Shown: in pieces, positions 8,799 to 17,547 of the stretch | Numbering within the stretch: position 1 is the stretch's first letter | Layout: every line of letters begins with the position of its first letter | NCBI RefSeq assembly: GCF_013393185.1 | Contig: NZ_QJQX01000083.1 | Span: 62,001 to 126,000, forward strand | Source of the DNA: Sphingobium lactosutens | Lineage (GTDB): Bacteria > Pseudomonadota > Alphaproteobacteria > Sphingomonadales > Sphingomonadaceae | Direction: 5' to 3' | Length of the DNA: 64,000 nucleotides | Translations under genes and position numbers: made by a program | Notes under the pieces: generated by a model | What the model was told of the DNA's origin: nothing | The model's database searches: none | Seen by the model: the letters and a program-made list of their open reading frames with translations, nothing else

Positions 8799-9707
8799 CT
8801 ACGCCCCCAACATGCTGTGCAAGGCGGGCTTGCGTTCCCGCGTGGCTTCATAGTCCGTCACATGGAGCGCACGGCCATCGCCGCAACAGACAGCAAATCC
8901 CTGTTCGTCGCGCAGGATCACTTGGCCGGGACTGGCATGTTGCCGCTCGGCGCATGCACAGGCGCGCGCGGCCCATATCGTGATCCGGTCTTCGCCCGCC
9001 CCGGTGAATGCGCCCGGATAGGGGCGTCCCACTGCGCGCACCAGCCGCTCGATCGCTTCTGCCGGCTGACGCCAGTCAATCTGTCCGTCGCTCGGCCGCC
9101 GGCGCGTGGCATAGGTCGCCACCTTTTCGTCCTGAAGCTGTGCCGACATCTCTCCCCGAAGCAAGCGCGGCAGCAGTTCGCGCAGCATGGCGTCGAGCGC
9201 AACCATATGCTTGGCATAGAGTGTCGCGGCGGTTTCATCGGGCGCGACATGGAAATAATGCTGCGCGAGCAGCGGGCCACTGTCGACCCCCTCATCGATC
9301 CAGAAGAGAGTGGATGCCGTGATCTTCTCGTCCAGCAGGATCGTCCAGGGTATGACGGCCCGGCCCCGCAACCGGGGCAAAGGCGCAGGATGATATCCAA
9401 CAACGCGTCCGCCCGCCGCTGCGCGAAAGTCCGGCCCGCATATCTGCGACCAGCCGATCACGAAGACGATGTCGGGAGCGATCGTCCTGATCTGGTCAAG
9501 AAAATCGACCGCATTGCAGGCTGCTACGGGGATCAGCGCCGCGCCGGTCCGCGCGGCAATAGGCGCCAGATCGACGAAATCCGAATGGCGCGACGCCAGT
9601 TCCGGCGGCAATGTCCCGATCGCCGCCAGCGTCCAGCCGGGCGTGTCGGCGATGGCTTCGGCAGCGACGCGTGTCCCTTCAACCGCGCCGATCAGCAACG
9701 CTCGCAT
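8799..9707 (-). CDS. Formyltransferase-family protein (sugar N-formyltransferase-like)
   Basis: 302 residues related to the methionyl-tRNA/ArnA formyltransferase fold that uses N10-formyltetrahydrofolate. His106 (GYHPAPLPRLRGR) and Asp142 (EGVDSG) match two residues of the catalytic N-H-D triad with the usual spacing of 36, but the Asn position (104) is Gly. The C-terminal part resembles the Fmt C domain (DGQIDWRQPAEAIERLVRA). ATG at 9707 follows GGAGGG; the longer frame to 9812 lies inside the upstream gene. It overlaps that gene by 29 bp. The likely acceptor is an amino sugar such as the 4-amino-4,6-dideoxy sugar predicted from the genes at 14172-17532. Confidence 0.82.
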   Translation of the reverse strand: MRALLIGAVEGTRVAAEAIADTPGWTLAAIGTLPPELASRHSDFVDLAPIAARTGAALIPVAACNAVDFLDQIRTIAPDIVFVIGWSQICGPDFRAAAGGRVVGYHPAPLPRLRGRAVIPWTILLDEKITASTLFWIDEGVDSGPLLAQHYFHVAPDETAATLYAKHMVALDAMLRELLPRLLRGEMSAQLQDEKVATYATRRRPSDGQIDWRQPAEAIERLVRAVGRPYPGAFTGAGEDRITIWAARACACAERQHASPGQVILRDEQGFAVCCGDGRALHVTDYEATRERKPALHSMLGA

Positions 9708-11439
9708 ACGCCCTCCGAATATGCATCGGGCTGATTCGTTCGCCCCCGAATATGGTCCCCACCGTCCTGAGCGCAATCCAGAGATCCCGGCCCAGCGAGC
9801 GGTGCTCGACATACCAGAGGTCCAGCGCCAATTTATCGGCGTCGCTCAGCAACGCATTACCGTTGACTTGCGCCCATCCGGTCAGCCCAGGCCGCACGCT
9901 GCCGCGCCGCAATCCCCTCTCGCCCATCATCTCCACCGTTGCAGGCAGAAGCGGGCGCGGCCCGACGAAGCTCATCTCTCCGCGCGCGATGTTCCAGAGT
10001 TCGGGCAATTCATCGAGCCGGCTGCGGCGCAGCAGCCTGCCAAAGGACGTCAATCGCGCCTCGTCCGGCAACGACTGTCCCTGGGCATCGCGCAAATCGC
10101 CCATCGACCGAAATTTGACGAGGTCGAAGGCCTGACCGCCACGACCGGCGCGATGCTGGCGGAACAACACGGGACGACCCAGTATCAGGGCGACCACCAT
10201 GCCCAGCAGCAGCATGACCGGCAGCAGGGCGATCAGAGCCAGTCCAGCGAGCGTGCGCTCGACCAAGGGATGGTCGCCAAGCGCGCGGCCGTCCGGGCGC
10301 CGGGGCGAAGGGCCGATCAGACCCATTTCCTTCAGGAGCAGGCCATTGACCTTGTCGACATGATAACGATCTTCCGCCAACTGACGGGAGCAGGCTCCCA
10401 TGGCGGTGATCCGGTCGGGATTGGCTGCCAGTAGCGCCATGGCGCTTGCCAGTGCCTCGGCATCGCGGGGCGGCACGAGCAGGCCGTTTTTACCCGGTAT
10501 AACCGTCTCGCGGCATCCCGGCGTGTCGGTCGTGACGATCGGGCGGCCCACCGCCATGGCTTCCAATATAGTCCGCGGCAGACCTTCACGATAGAAGGTC
10601 GGGAGGACGAAGACGCTCGCCGCGGCCAGATGAGGCCGTACGTCGCGAGTGGAACCCAGATAGTCGATGCCCTTCGCCTGCCAGCTTGCCATTTCCTCTG
10701 CGCTGAACCCGGCCTTGCCCGGTTCCTGCGGTCCCAATATCCGAAAGCGGGCGTCCGGACATTGCCTGCGCACCTTCACCGCTGCCTCGACGAACTCTCC
10801 TATGCCCTTGTTGCGCATCAGGCGCGCGACCAGAAGGAAGATCGGCGGTCCGTCCGGGATCGGCTGCTGCGTGAACTGGGCGGTATCGATGCCCGATCCC
10901 GGCACTTGCGTCGCCCTCTGTCTGGGAGAGAGGATCGCGTGACGGCGCATCTCAGCCTCGTCATCGGCGTTGAACACGAAAATGCCCGCCGCTCGCGCGA
11001 TCGCCATGCGATAGAGGAAGGAAATCAGGGGCCGAAGGAAACGGCGCTTCCCACTGGCCGGCTCGTCATCCGAATAGACGTGCCCAAGTCCGCTCACCAT
11101 CGCGAAGAAGCGGGCGCGCGGTGCGGCAGAGCGAGCTGCCATGCCGCCATAGATGATCGGCTTTTGCGTATAGGCCAGGATCACGTCGGGCGCCTCGCTG
11201 CGGATGATCCGCCCCAGCGCCCATAAGGTGCCGATATCACGCCAGGGATTGGTGCCGATGCGATCCATCGGCACGCGCCGATAGCCAATGCCCATCCTGT
11301 GCAGTTCAGCATCCGTGGCCGGGTCTTCATCGGGCGCGCATGCAACGACCTCATGCCCCTCCGCGACCATCCGCCGCAGCAGCGCGCCCCTGAAATTGAC
11401 CAGTGAATAGGCCAGGCTTGCCAGCACCAATATTTTCAT
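9679..11439 (-). CDS. GT4 glycosyltransferase fused to a polyprenyl-phosphate sugar-1-phosphate transferase
   Basis: 586 residues with two enzymes in one chain. Residues 1-370 form a GT-B fold of family GT4 (SLVNFRG start, LVARLMRNKG, EGLPRTILEAM). A transmembrane or re-entrant segment (about 395-419) leads into a monotopic phosphoglycosyltransferase domain (420-575). This domain has KFRSM, the DE dyad (D476-E477) in RLDELPELWNI, MSFVGPRPLLP and RPGLTGWAQVNG. The second half should make undecaprenyl-PP-sugar and start the repeat unit; the first half would then add the second sugar. The gene is coupled to the upstream GT4 by ATGA. Confidence 0.92.
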   Translation of the reverse strand: MKILVLASLAYSLVNFRGALLRRMVAEGHEVVACAPDEDPATDAELHRMGIGYRRVPMDRIGTNPWRDIGTLWALGRIIRSEAPDVILAYTQKPIIYGGMAARSAAPRARFFAMVSGLGHVYSDDEPASGKRRFLRPLISFLYRMAIARAAGIFVFNADDEAEMRRHAILSPRQRATQVPGSGIDTAQFTQQPIPDGPPIFLLVARLMRNKGIGEFVEAAVKVRRQCPDARFRILGPQEPGKAGFSAEEMASWQAKGIDYLGSTRDVRPHLAAASVFVLPTFYREGLPRTILEAMAVGRPIVTTDTPGCRETVIPGKNGLLVPPRDAEALASAMALLAANPDRITAMGACSRQLAEDRYHVDKVNGLLLKEMGLIGPSPRRPDGRALGDHPLVERTLAGLALIALLPVMLLLGMVVALILGRPVLFRQHRAGRGGQAFDLVKFRSMGDLRDAQGQSLPDEARLTSFGRLLRRSRLDELPELWNIARGEMSFVGPRPLLPATVEMMGERGLRRGSVRPGLTGWAQVNGNALLSDADKLALDLWYVEHRSLGRDLWIALRTVGTIFGGERISPMHIRRAYASVADRRG

Positions 11440-12680
11440 AGGCTGTGCGCTCCAGCCTCGCTTGCGAGTGCGCTGGCGCTGACGGAGCCGCTGCCCTGCA
11501 TGGCATGACGAACGGCGCTGGCATAGAGGCGACGATAGCGGACGGCGATGTCGTTTATGTCGAAATGGGCGACCGCTCGCGAACGCCCGGCCGCGCCCAT
11601 CGCCCGGCGCGCATCATCGCCAAGATCCGCGAGACCTGCCAACGCCGCCGCCATGGCGTCGGCGTCACGCGGCGGCACGCTGCGTCCCCCCTCGCCCATC
11701 ACCCAGGCACTATCCCCGACATCGGTAGCGACACACGGCACGCCGCAGGCCATCGCTTCGCCCAGGATATTGGGGAAGGCCTCCCCCCAGGCGGAGGACA
11801 AGGCCACGATGTCGACACCCGGCAACCAGTCGGCGACATCTGCCCGTTCACCAGCGAACGTCACGGCATCGGGCGGCAGGCATTCGCCGATCGCCTGCAT
11901 CAGCGCGGCACCCGGCGCATCCATGCCCGGTCCCACTAGCAACAACCGGCAGTCGCGGCCAGATGCGCGCACCTTCCCGATTGCCCGTACCAGCATGACA
12001 TGATCCTTCATGGGATGATTGCGCGCGACCATGCCGATGACCATCCCATCGTCTGCCATACCGAACAGCGACTTCAGCCGCTGACGCGCATGGGCATCGG
12101 GGCGATAGCGGGTCAGATCGAACCCGTTGGGAATATGGATGGCGCGCGAAGCGTCAAAACCGAAGGCGGCATGCTCGTTCGCAGCGGTCCGCGAATTATA
12201 GATGATACCATCGACATTGCGCGAGAGGCGCGCACTGAGCGAAAGCAGCGCCCGGCTGGTCCATTTCTCGACCTTCGGATCAGCCAGCGAATGACGCACG
12301 TTCCAGAGCAACGGCACCCTTCGCTTGACGGCCAATTGCGCCATGCTGGCGGCAAGATTGCCATGATACATCCATCCCTGCAGCAGGTCGGGCTGAAGCA
12401 TGCCCGTGATGCGCAGGAGCCGAAGCAGGCCAATCGGTCCGGGATAACCGCGCGCCATGCCGAGCGTGTAGGTGGGGCAGCCGCTCTGCCGCAATCGATG
12501 CGTGAAGCTGCCGGGGCGCATGAGCGAAAGCACCGCCGGGCGAACGCCGTTGCGCTTGGCGGCGGTGGCTTCGACCAGCTTGACCAGCATCGATTGCGCA
12601 CCACCAACGTCGAGGCTGGTGGTGATATGTTGGACCAGTCCCGGCATGGCGGATATTGCGGCGGGTGTAGGCGCATTCAT
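11436..12680 (-). CDS. GT4-family glycosyltransferase
   Basis: 414 residues, GT-B fold. The N-terminus has the acceptor-side phrase DVGGAQSMLVKL. The donor domain has IGMVARNHPMKDH, LLVGPGMD and the E-x7-E element in GEAFPNILGEAMACG. It probably adds one sugar of the repeat unit. It is joined by ATGA overlaps to both neighbours in the leftward operon, so it should be made together with the initiating fusion enzyme downstream. Substrate not assignable. Confidence 0.88.
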   Translation of the reverse strand: MNAPTPAAISAMPGLVQHITTSLDVGGAQSMLVKLVEATAAKRNGVRPAVLSLMRPGSFTHRLRQSGCPTYTLGMARGYPGPIGLLRLLRITGMLQPDLLQGWMYHGNLAASMAQLAVKRRVPLLWNVRHSLADPKVEKWTSRALLSLSARLSRNVDGIIYNSRTAANEHAAFGFDASRAIHIPNGFDLTRYRPDAHARQRLKSLFGMADDGMVIGMVARNHPMKDHVMLVRAIGKVRASGRDCRLLLVGPGMDAPGAALMQAIGECLPPDAVTFAGERADVADWLPGVDIVALSSAWGEAFPNILGEAMACGVPCVATDVGDSAWVMGEGGRSVPPRDADAMAAALAGLADLGDDARRAMGAAGRSRAVAHFDINDIAVRYRRLYASAVRHAMQGSGSVSASALASEAGAHSL

Positions 12681-13912
12681 ATGGCGAGTGCCTCCCGATA
12701 GATTCTGGCGATTTTGTTTACATGGGCTTCGACGCTGAACTTCTGCAGCGCCTCCTGGCGTGCACGATGCGCGATCGTCATCGCCATCCGGGGATCGTCG
12801 ATAACGCCCAGCACATGATCGGCCAGGTCATCGGGATCGTCCGGGTGGGCGAGCAGTCCCGTGCCCCTGTTGCGGATCGCCTCGATATTGCCTCCGGACG
12901 CAGCGGCGACCACCGGCGTGCCGACCAGCATGGCCTCTATGACGGTGCGGCCGAAAGGCTCCTCCACCGCCGGAACGAGCAGAACGTCGCTGGCTGCGAG
13001 CCAAGGCTCGACCGGCTGCAGGAATCCCATCATGCGCACGCAGTCGGCGACGCCCAGTTCCTGAATATGCTGTCGTATCCGCGCTTCGATCCCGGCTTCA
13101 TGCTCTTCGCCGAACATCAGCCCGACGATGGGCCGGTCGGGTCTTGCCCGTCGCATCGCGGCGATCGTCTCGACGAAGATCAGCGGACGCTTGCGCGTTG
13201 AAAAATGACCCAGGAAGGAAATAACGGCCGTATCCGGGGCAATGCCCAGGCTTGCCTCTGCCGTGGATCGCGCTGACTTGCGATCCACATGCGCGATCGC
13301 GGTATCAAAAGGGCTATAAGCGACCGTGGACTTGCCGCGCGCGGACCAGAATCCTTGCGGCGGAGACGCGAAGTTCGACACACATATCACGCGATCGGCT
13401 ACCAGCGGCGCCAGAAGGCGCAGGCCGGCCGCACGCGGATTGCCGCGATGATGCCAGATATGGCGGGCGCCCGCGAGCCGCGCGGGCATGCCCCATGTCG
13501 CATGCATCGCGCCTTCATTGGTATGGACGATCTTGATTTTATGCGCGCGTAGATAGGCGCGCATCCGGGCAATATCGGCAGGCATGGTGGGAAGATCGCG
13601 GAGCGCGACATGCCCTGCCTGCCAATAACGCGGGATCGGCGCGCGCTCAAAGGCGATGCCGGCATTTGCCAGAAAATCGGGCAACGGACCGTCCAGGCTA
13701 TGCAACAGCACTACCGGTTCGAATTGCGTGTGGTTAAGCCCCTGAATGAGTTGCAGGGCCGAAATATGACTTCCGCCAATCAGGCCGCCGGCAAAGGGGA
13801 AGCAAACACGGCACTTGTCCATGCTCGTCGGACGGATCCGGCCCATGTCCTGCGGCGCGGGAGTCGATGCATATTCGACCTGCGATACAATATGGCTTTG
13901 TAACTCTAGCAT
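12677..13912 (-). CDS. GT4-family glycosyltransferase, first gene of the leftward EPS operon
   Basis: 411 residues, GT-B fold with FPFAGGLIGGSHIS near the N-terminus, SFLGHFSTRKRP in the donor domain and the E-x7-E motif in EPFGRTVIEAM. The start is uncertain: ATG at 13912 gives a 30-residue lead before the fold, and ATG at 13822 (MDKCRVC) fits the family better but has no clear ribosome-binding site. As first gene of the operon it is presumably transcribed from the 259-bp divergent region shared with the dehydratase gene. Confidence 0.85.
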   Translation of the reverse strand: MLELQSHIVSQVEYASTPAPQDMGRIRPTSMDKCRVCFPFAGGLIGGSHISALQLIQGLNHTQFEPVVLLHSLDGPLPDFLANAGIAFERAPIPRYWQAGHVALRDLPTMPADIARMRAYLRAHKIKIVHTNEGAMHATWGMPARLAGARHIWHHRGNPRAAGLRLLAPLVADRVICVSNFASPPQGFWSARGKSTVAYSPFDTAIAHVDRKSARSTAEASLGIAPDTAVISFLGHFSTRKRPLIFVETIAAMRRARPDRPIVGLMFGEEHEAGIEARIRQHIQELGVADCVRMMGFLQPVEPWLAASDVLLVPAVEEPFGRTVIEAMLVGTPVVAAASGGNIEAIRNRGTGLLAHPDDPDDLADHVLGVIDDPRMAMTIAHRARQEALQKFSVEAHVNKIARIYREALAI

Positions 13913-14171
13913 CTGGGAATCATTGCCCCCTCACCGTCTGCCGCGAGGCATAGTCGTCACTCGACCGAGACGCCGCCACAGCAACTACGGACACTATCCA
14001 AAGGGGGGAGCTGCAAAGGGATCAATGCCCTTCGACCTCGATGAAATGCCAGGCCGGCGCACAAGGCTTAGACTGGCATCCCGCGAAATCACCGCCTTAT
14101 CCTAAATAAATCATTAAGGGTTAGACGCGGGCAGAACGGATATCACCTATTGTCCCTTAGGACGAAACCTG

Positions 14172-16280
14172 ATGCCCGACTTAATGAGGCTCGGGTTCCT
14201 GTCTACCTTTGCTGCAGAACATCGCCACGAAATGTCGCCACGGGAAGAGGTCGCGCTGAGTTCACTACTCGAACTGCATAGGGGGCCGAAAATGGCAGCA
14301 GCATTTCAATATCGCTTTTCGGCTCCAAGCCGGACATTGTTGATCTACGCGATTGACGGCCTGATCGCCGGTCTTTCCTTCATCTTCGCCATCAGCCTGC
14401 GGGTTGGTTCCATACGCGCGGATACCTTCCTTTCGGACCACAGGCTGGCGCTTCCCCTTTTCGTCGCCGTCGCCGTGGCGACCTTCGCCCTGATGCGGCT
14501 GCATCGGAGAGTCTGGCGCTATGCGTCGACAGGGGACATTTTCGTGGTGATGAAGGCGGCGACCGTCGCGATCGGCATCTTTTCGGGGCTGCTCCTCGCC
14601 ATCGGTGGCGAGTGGTGGCTGCCACGGTCGATCCCGGTCATCCAGTGGCTGATCCTCGTCGTGTTGATGGGCGGCGCACGGATGACGCGGCGCATGGTCG
14701 GCGAATATTTCGCCGGCCGCTTCCATCCTCCTGCTCTCGCAGACGATCCGCTCGACGTCGGACGCCCTGCCCTGTTGTTCGGGTCCAGCGACGACATCGA
14801 ACAGCTGCTGCGCCAACTGGAGCAGGAATCCCATGCCAGTTTCCGCCCGGTGGGTATTCTGGAAGAAACCGGCAAGCATGTCGGCGCCTGGCTGCGCGGC
14901 ATACCCATCGTCGGTCGGCCAACCGACCTGGCCCAGATCGTGGGAAGGCTGAGCGCGGACGACAAGCGACCCACATGCCTCATTTTCGCCGGCGCGGTGG
15001 AGCGTCTTCAGGGAATGGCGATGGTCGATCTGGTCGCTCAGGCCCAGATGCTCGACCTCGACATCGCCTATCGACCCGGCTTCACTGGCTTTTCTCCGGA
15101 GAAGGGGATCAAGCTCGACTTCCGCTTCCTCAACCTGGCCGATCTTCTGGGTCGACCGCAGGCACCGCTCGACGGCCGCGCCGTCGCCGACATGATCGAA
15201 GGGCGACGGGTCCTGATTACCGGTGCGGGCGGGACCATCGGCCGCGAACTGGCGCGCCAGATTGCCGCCTTCTCCCCCGCCCATATGGTCCTGCTCGACG
15301 CAAATGAGTTCAATCTCTACGATGTCGACTTGGAGATGCGGGAAAATCATCCGCAGATCGCCCGGACGCCGGTCCTCTGCTCGATCCGCCAGCGCAACCA
15401 GCTGATGCAGGTCTTTGCCGAGCAGCGCCCCGAACTGGTCTTCCACGCCGCCGCACTGAAACATGTGCCTCTGGTTGAAACGCATCCGGTCGCGGGCATC
15501 CAGACCAATGTGCTGGGCACGCGCAACGTGGCCGATGCGGCACGCCGCTATGGCGCCCGTGCCATGGTCCAGGTGTCCACCGACAAGGCGGTCAATCCGG
15601 TCGGCTTCATGGGTGTCACCAAGAGATTGGGCGAACTTTATTGCCAGGCGCTCGACCTGGAGGGGCGAAACGATCCCGATGCGCCGCGTTTCATCACCGT
15701 CCGCTTCGGCAACGTGCTGGGATCGAGCGGCTCGCTCATCCCGCTGTTCCAGCGGCAGTTGAGCCATGGCGGCCCGCTCACCGTTACCCATGCGGAGATC
15801 GAGCGTTTCTTCATGACGGTGCACGAAGCCGTGCAACTCATCCTCCAGAGCGCTTCGCGCGGCCTGCGCGACGGGGTGCGCCACGGCCGCATCTTCGTGC
15901 TCGACATGGGCGAACCGATCCGGATCATCGAAATCGCGCGCCGCATGATCCGGCTCGCGGGCCTCGACCCGGATATCGATGTCGGGATCGAGATCGTCGG
16001 CCTTAGACCGGGCGAGAAGCTGTTCGAGGAACTGTTCGACATCGAGGAGGAGCGACTGCCATCGTCGATCCCGGGCGTGTTCGAAGCAGAACCCCGCCCG
16101 ATCCCGCTCCAGGTCCTGACCGAGGCATTCGACATACTTCAGGAAGCCAGCAACGATTCGGACGATGACGCCTGCCGCTTCATCGCCAAGGATCTGCTCA
16201 ACCGCAAGGCCACACTTGTCCAGGGCTATGTCCCGGTGACGAGCCGTACAAATGGTGCTGCCCATGTTCACGCCAATTGA
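14172..16280 (+). CDS. Membrane-bound NDP-sugar 4,6-dehydratase (PglF/WbpM/CapD type)
   Basis: 702 residues. Four or so membrane segments (about 55-170) are followed by a first nucleotide-binding-like domain and an extended SDR dehydratase domain with GAGGTIG (351-357). The catalytic element has Met480-x3-Lys484 in place of Tyr-x3-Lys, plus STDKAVNP (469-476), the hallmark of the WbpM/FlaA1 group. The expected reaction is UDP-GlcNAc to UDP-4-keto-6-deoxy-HexNAc. Two starts are plausible: ATG 14172 (AGGA nine bases upstream) and ATG 14292 (AGGGGG six bases upstream, just before the first membrane segment). It overlaps the aminotransferase gene by 29 bp, matching the pathway order. Confidence 0.92.
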   Translation: MPDLMRLGFLSTFAAEHRHEMSPREEVALSSLLELHRGPKMAAAFQYRFSAPSRTLLIYAIDGLIAGLSFIFAISLRVGSIRADTFLSDHRLALPLFVAVAVATFALMRLHRRVWRYASTGDIFVVMKAATVAIGIFSGLLLAIGGEWWLPRSIPVIQWLILVVLMGGARMTRRMVGEYFAGRFHPPALADDPLDVGRPALLFGSSDDIEQLLRQLEQESHASFRPVGILEETGKHVGAWLRGIPIVGRPTDLAQIVGRLSADDKRPTCLIFAGAVERLQGMAMVDLVAQAQMLDLDIAYRPGFTGFSPEKGIKLDFRFLNLADLLGRPQAPLDGRAVADMIEGRRVLITGAGGTIGRELARQIAAFSPAHMVLLDANEFNLYDVDLEMRENHPQIARTPVLCSIRQRNQLMQVFAEQRPELVFHAAALKHVPLVETHPVAGIQTNVLGTRNVADAARRYGARAMVQVSTDKAVNPVGFMGVTKRLGELYCQALDLEGRNDPDAPRFITVRFGNVLGSSGSLIPLFQRQLSHGGPLTVTHAEIERFFMTVHEAVQLILQSASRGLRDGVRHGRIFVLDMGEPIRIIEIARRMIRLAGLDPDIDVGIEIVGLRPGEKLFEELFDIEEERLPSSIPGVFEAEPRPIPLQVLTEAFDILQEASNDSDDDACRFIAKDLLNRKATLVQGYVPVTSRTNGAAHVHAN

Positions 16281-17532
16281 ACCCGCCCTGACGACCGCCG
16301 CCACGGTCCGCTTTGACGATCTCGCGCCATTGACGGCCCCCGTGTCCAACCACGCGGGCGACCCGATCCGGTCACGCTGGCCGGTCTATGCTGAGGACGA
16401 AATCACCGCTGTCGCAGCCGTGCTGCGCAGCGGCCGGGTCAACGCGCTCCATCATGGCGACCAGACCCGTGCCTTCGAACGCGCTTTTGCCGATCTGTGC
16501 CGCGCACCGCATGCTATCTCCGTCGCGAACGGGACGCTTGCGCTGGAACTTGCACTGCGTGCGCTGGGTGTTGGCCCGGGGGACGAGGTCATCGTTCCCG
16601 CGCGCAGTTTCATGGCCTCGGCAAGCTGCGTCGCGGCGATCGGCGCGATCCCCATCTTCGCCGATGTCGACCCGGACTCGCAGGCGCTCAACGCCTGCAC
16701 CGTCGCGCAGGCGATCACATCCCGCACCAAGGCGGTGATTGTGGTCCATCTCGCCGGATGGCCCGCACCCATGCACGAAATCATGGTGCTCGCCCGCGCC
16801 ATGGGCCTGTACGTGATCGAGGATTGCGCTCAGGCCCATGGCGCGGTGCATGATGGCGATCCCGTCGGGTCCCTCGGCGATGCCGCCGCCTTTTCCTTCT
16901 GCACCGACAAGATCATCTCGACCGGTGGCGAAGGCGGCATGCTGATATTGCACGACAAGAAGGTCTGGGAACGGGCATGGGCCTATAAGGACCATGGCAA
17001 GCTGCCCGAGCCGGTGGACCAGAATGGCGCCCCGGGGACATTCCGCTGGCTGCACGCCAGTCTGGGCAGCAATTATCGCGCGACCGAAATGCAGGCGACG
17101 CTAGGTTTGTGCCAGCTCGGCAAGCTGGCCGGCTGGGTGGAAACCCGCCAGCGCAATGCCCATATTCTGGATGCCGCTCTGGCGCCGCTGCCTGCCGTCC
17201 GGTTGACCGTACCGCCCGCCGACGTGCGACATGCCTACTATAAATATTATGCCTTCGTGCGGCCGGAATTGCTGGCACGGGGATGGAACCGGGACCGCAT
17301 CATCGGTGAATGCATCGTCGCCGGCGTACCCTGTGGCGCCGGCAGTTGCCCCGAAATCTATCGGGAACAAGCCTTTGTCGGTAGTCCGTCCGCGCCATTG
17401 AACCGGCTGCCCGTTTCCTGGAGGCTGGGCGAAACCAGCCTGATGCTGCCCGTCGATCCGACGCTTGATGCCGGAACGGTCGAGCGGATGGGCATGATCG
17501 TCGCGTCGGTGATCGCCAACGCCACAGCCTGA
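16252..17532 (+). CDS. DegT/DnrJ/EryC1-type sugar aminotransferase
   Basis: 426 residues, PLP-dependent fold type I. Lys220 (FCTDK) is the Schiff-base lysine, followed by GGEGG; EDCAQAHGA (190-198) supplies the PLP ring Asp. The usual GDEVIVPARSF and NYRATEMQA segments are present. Placed directly after the 4,6-dehydratase, it should transaminate the 4-keto sugar to UDP-4-amino-4,6-dideoxy-HexNAc. ATG at 16252 or 16264 could start it; both lie inside the upstream gene. Contrast the related protein at 29051-30262, which has His at the lysine position. Confidence 0.92.
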   Translation: MVLPMFTPIEPALTTAATVRFDDLAPLTAPVSNHAGDPIRSRWPVYAEDEITAVAAVLRSGRVNALHHGDQTRAFERAFADLCRAPHAISVANGTLALELALRALGVGPGDEVIVPARSFMASASCVAAIGAIPIFADVDPDSQALNACTVAQAITSRTKAVIVVHLAGWPAPMHEIMVLARAMGLYVIEDCAQAHGAVHDGDPVGSLGDAAAFSFCTDKIISTGGEGGMLILHDKKVWERAWAYKDHGKLPEPVDQNGAPGTFRWLHASLGSNYRATEMQATLGLCQLGKLAGWVETRQRNAHILDAALAPLPAVRLTVPPADVRHAYYKYYAFVRPELLARGWNRDRIIGECIVAGVPCGAGSCPEIYREQAFVGSPSAPLNRLPVSWRLGETSLMLPVDPTLDAGTVERMGMIVASVIANATA

Positions 17533-17547
17533 AGAGTGACGAGACAA

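Noticed and set aside
14265..16349. Minus-strand open frame of 694 codons opposite the 4,6-dehydratase
   Set aside because: It covers the dehydratase gene in antisense, is rich in Asp, His and Arg and has no motif, while the plus strand carries complete catalytic signatures.
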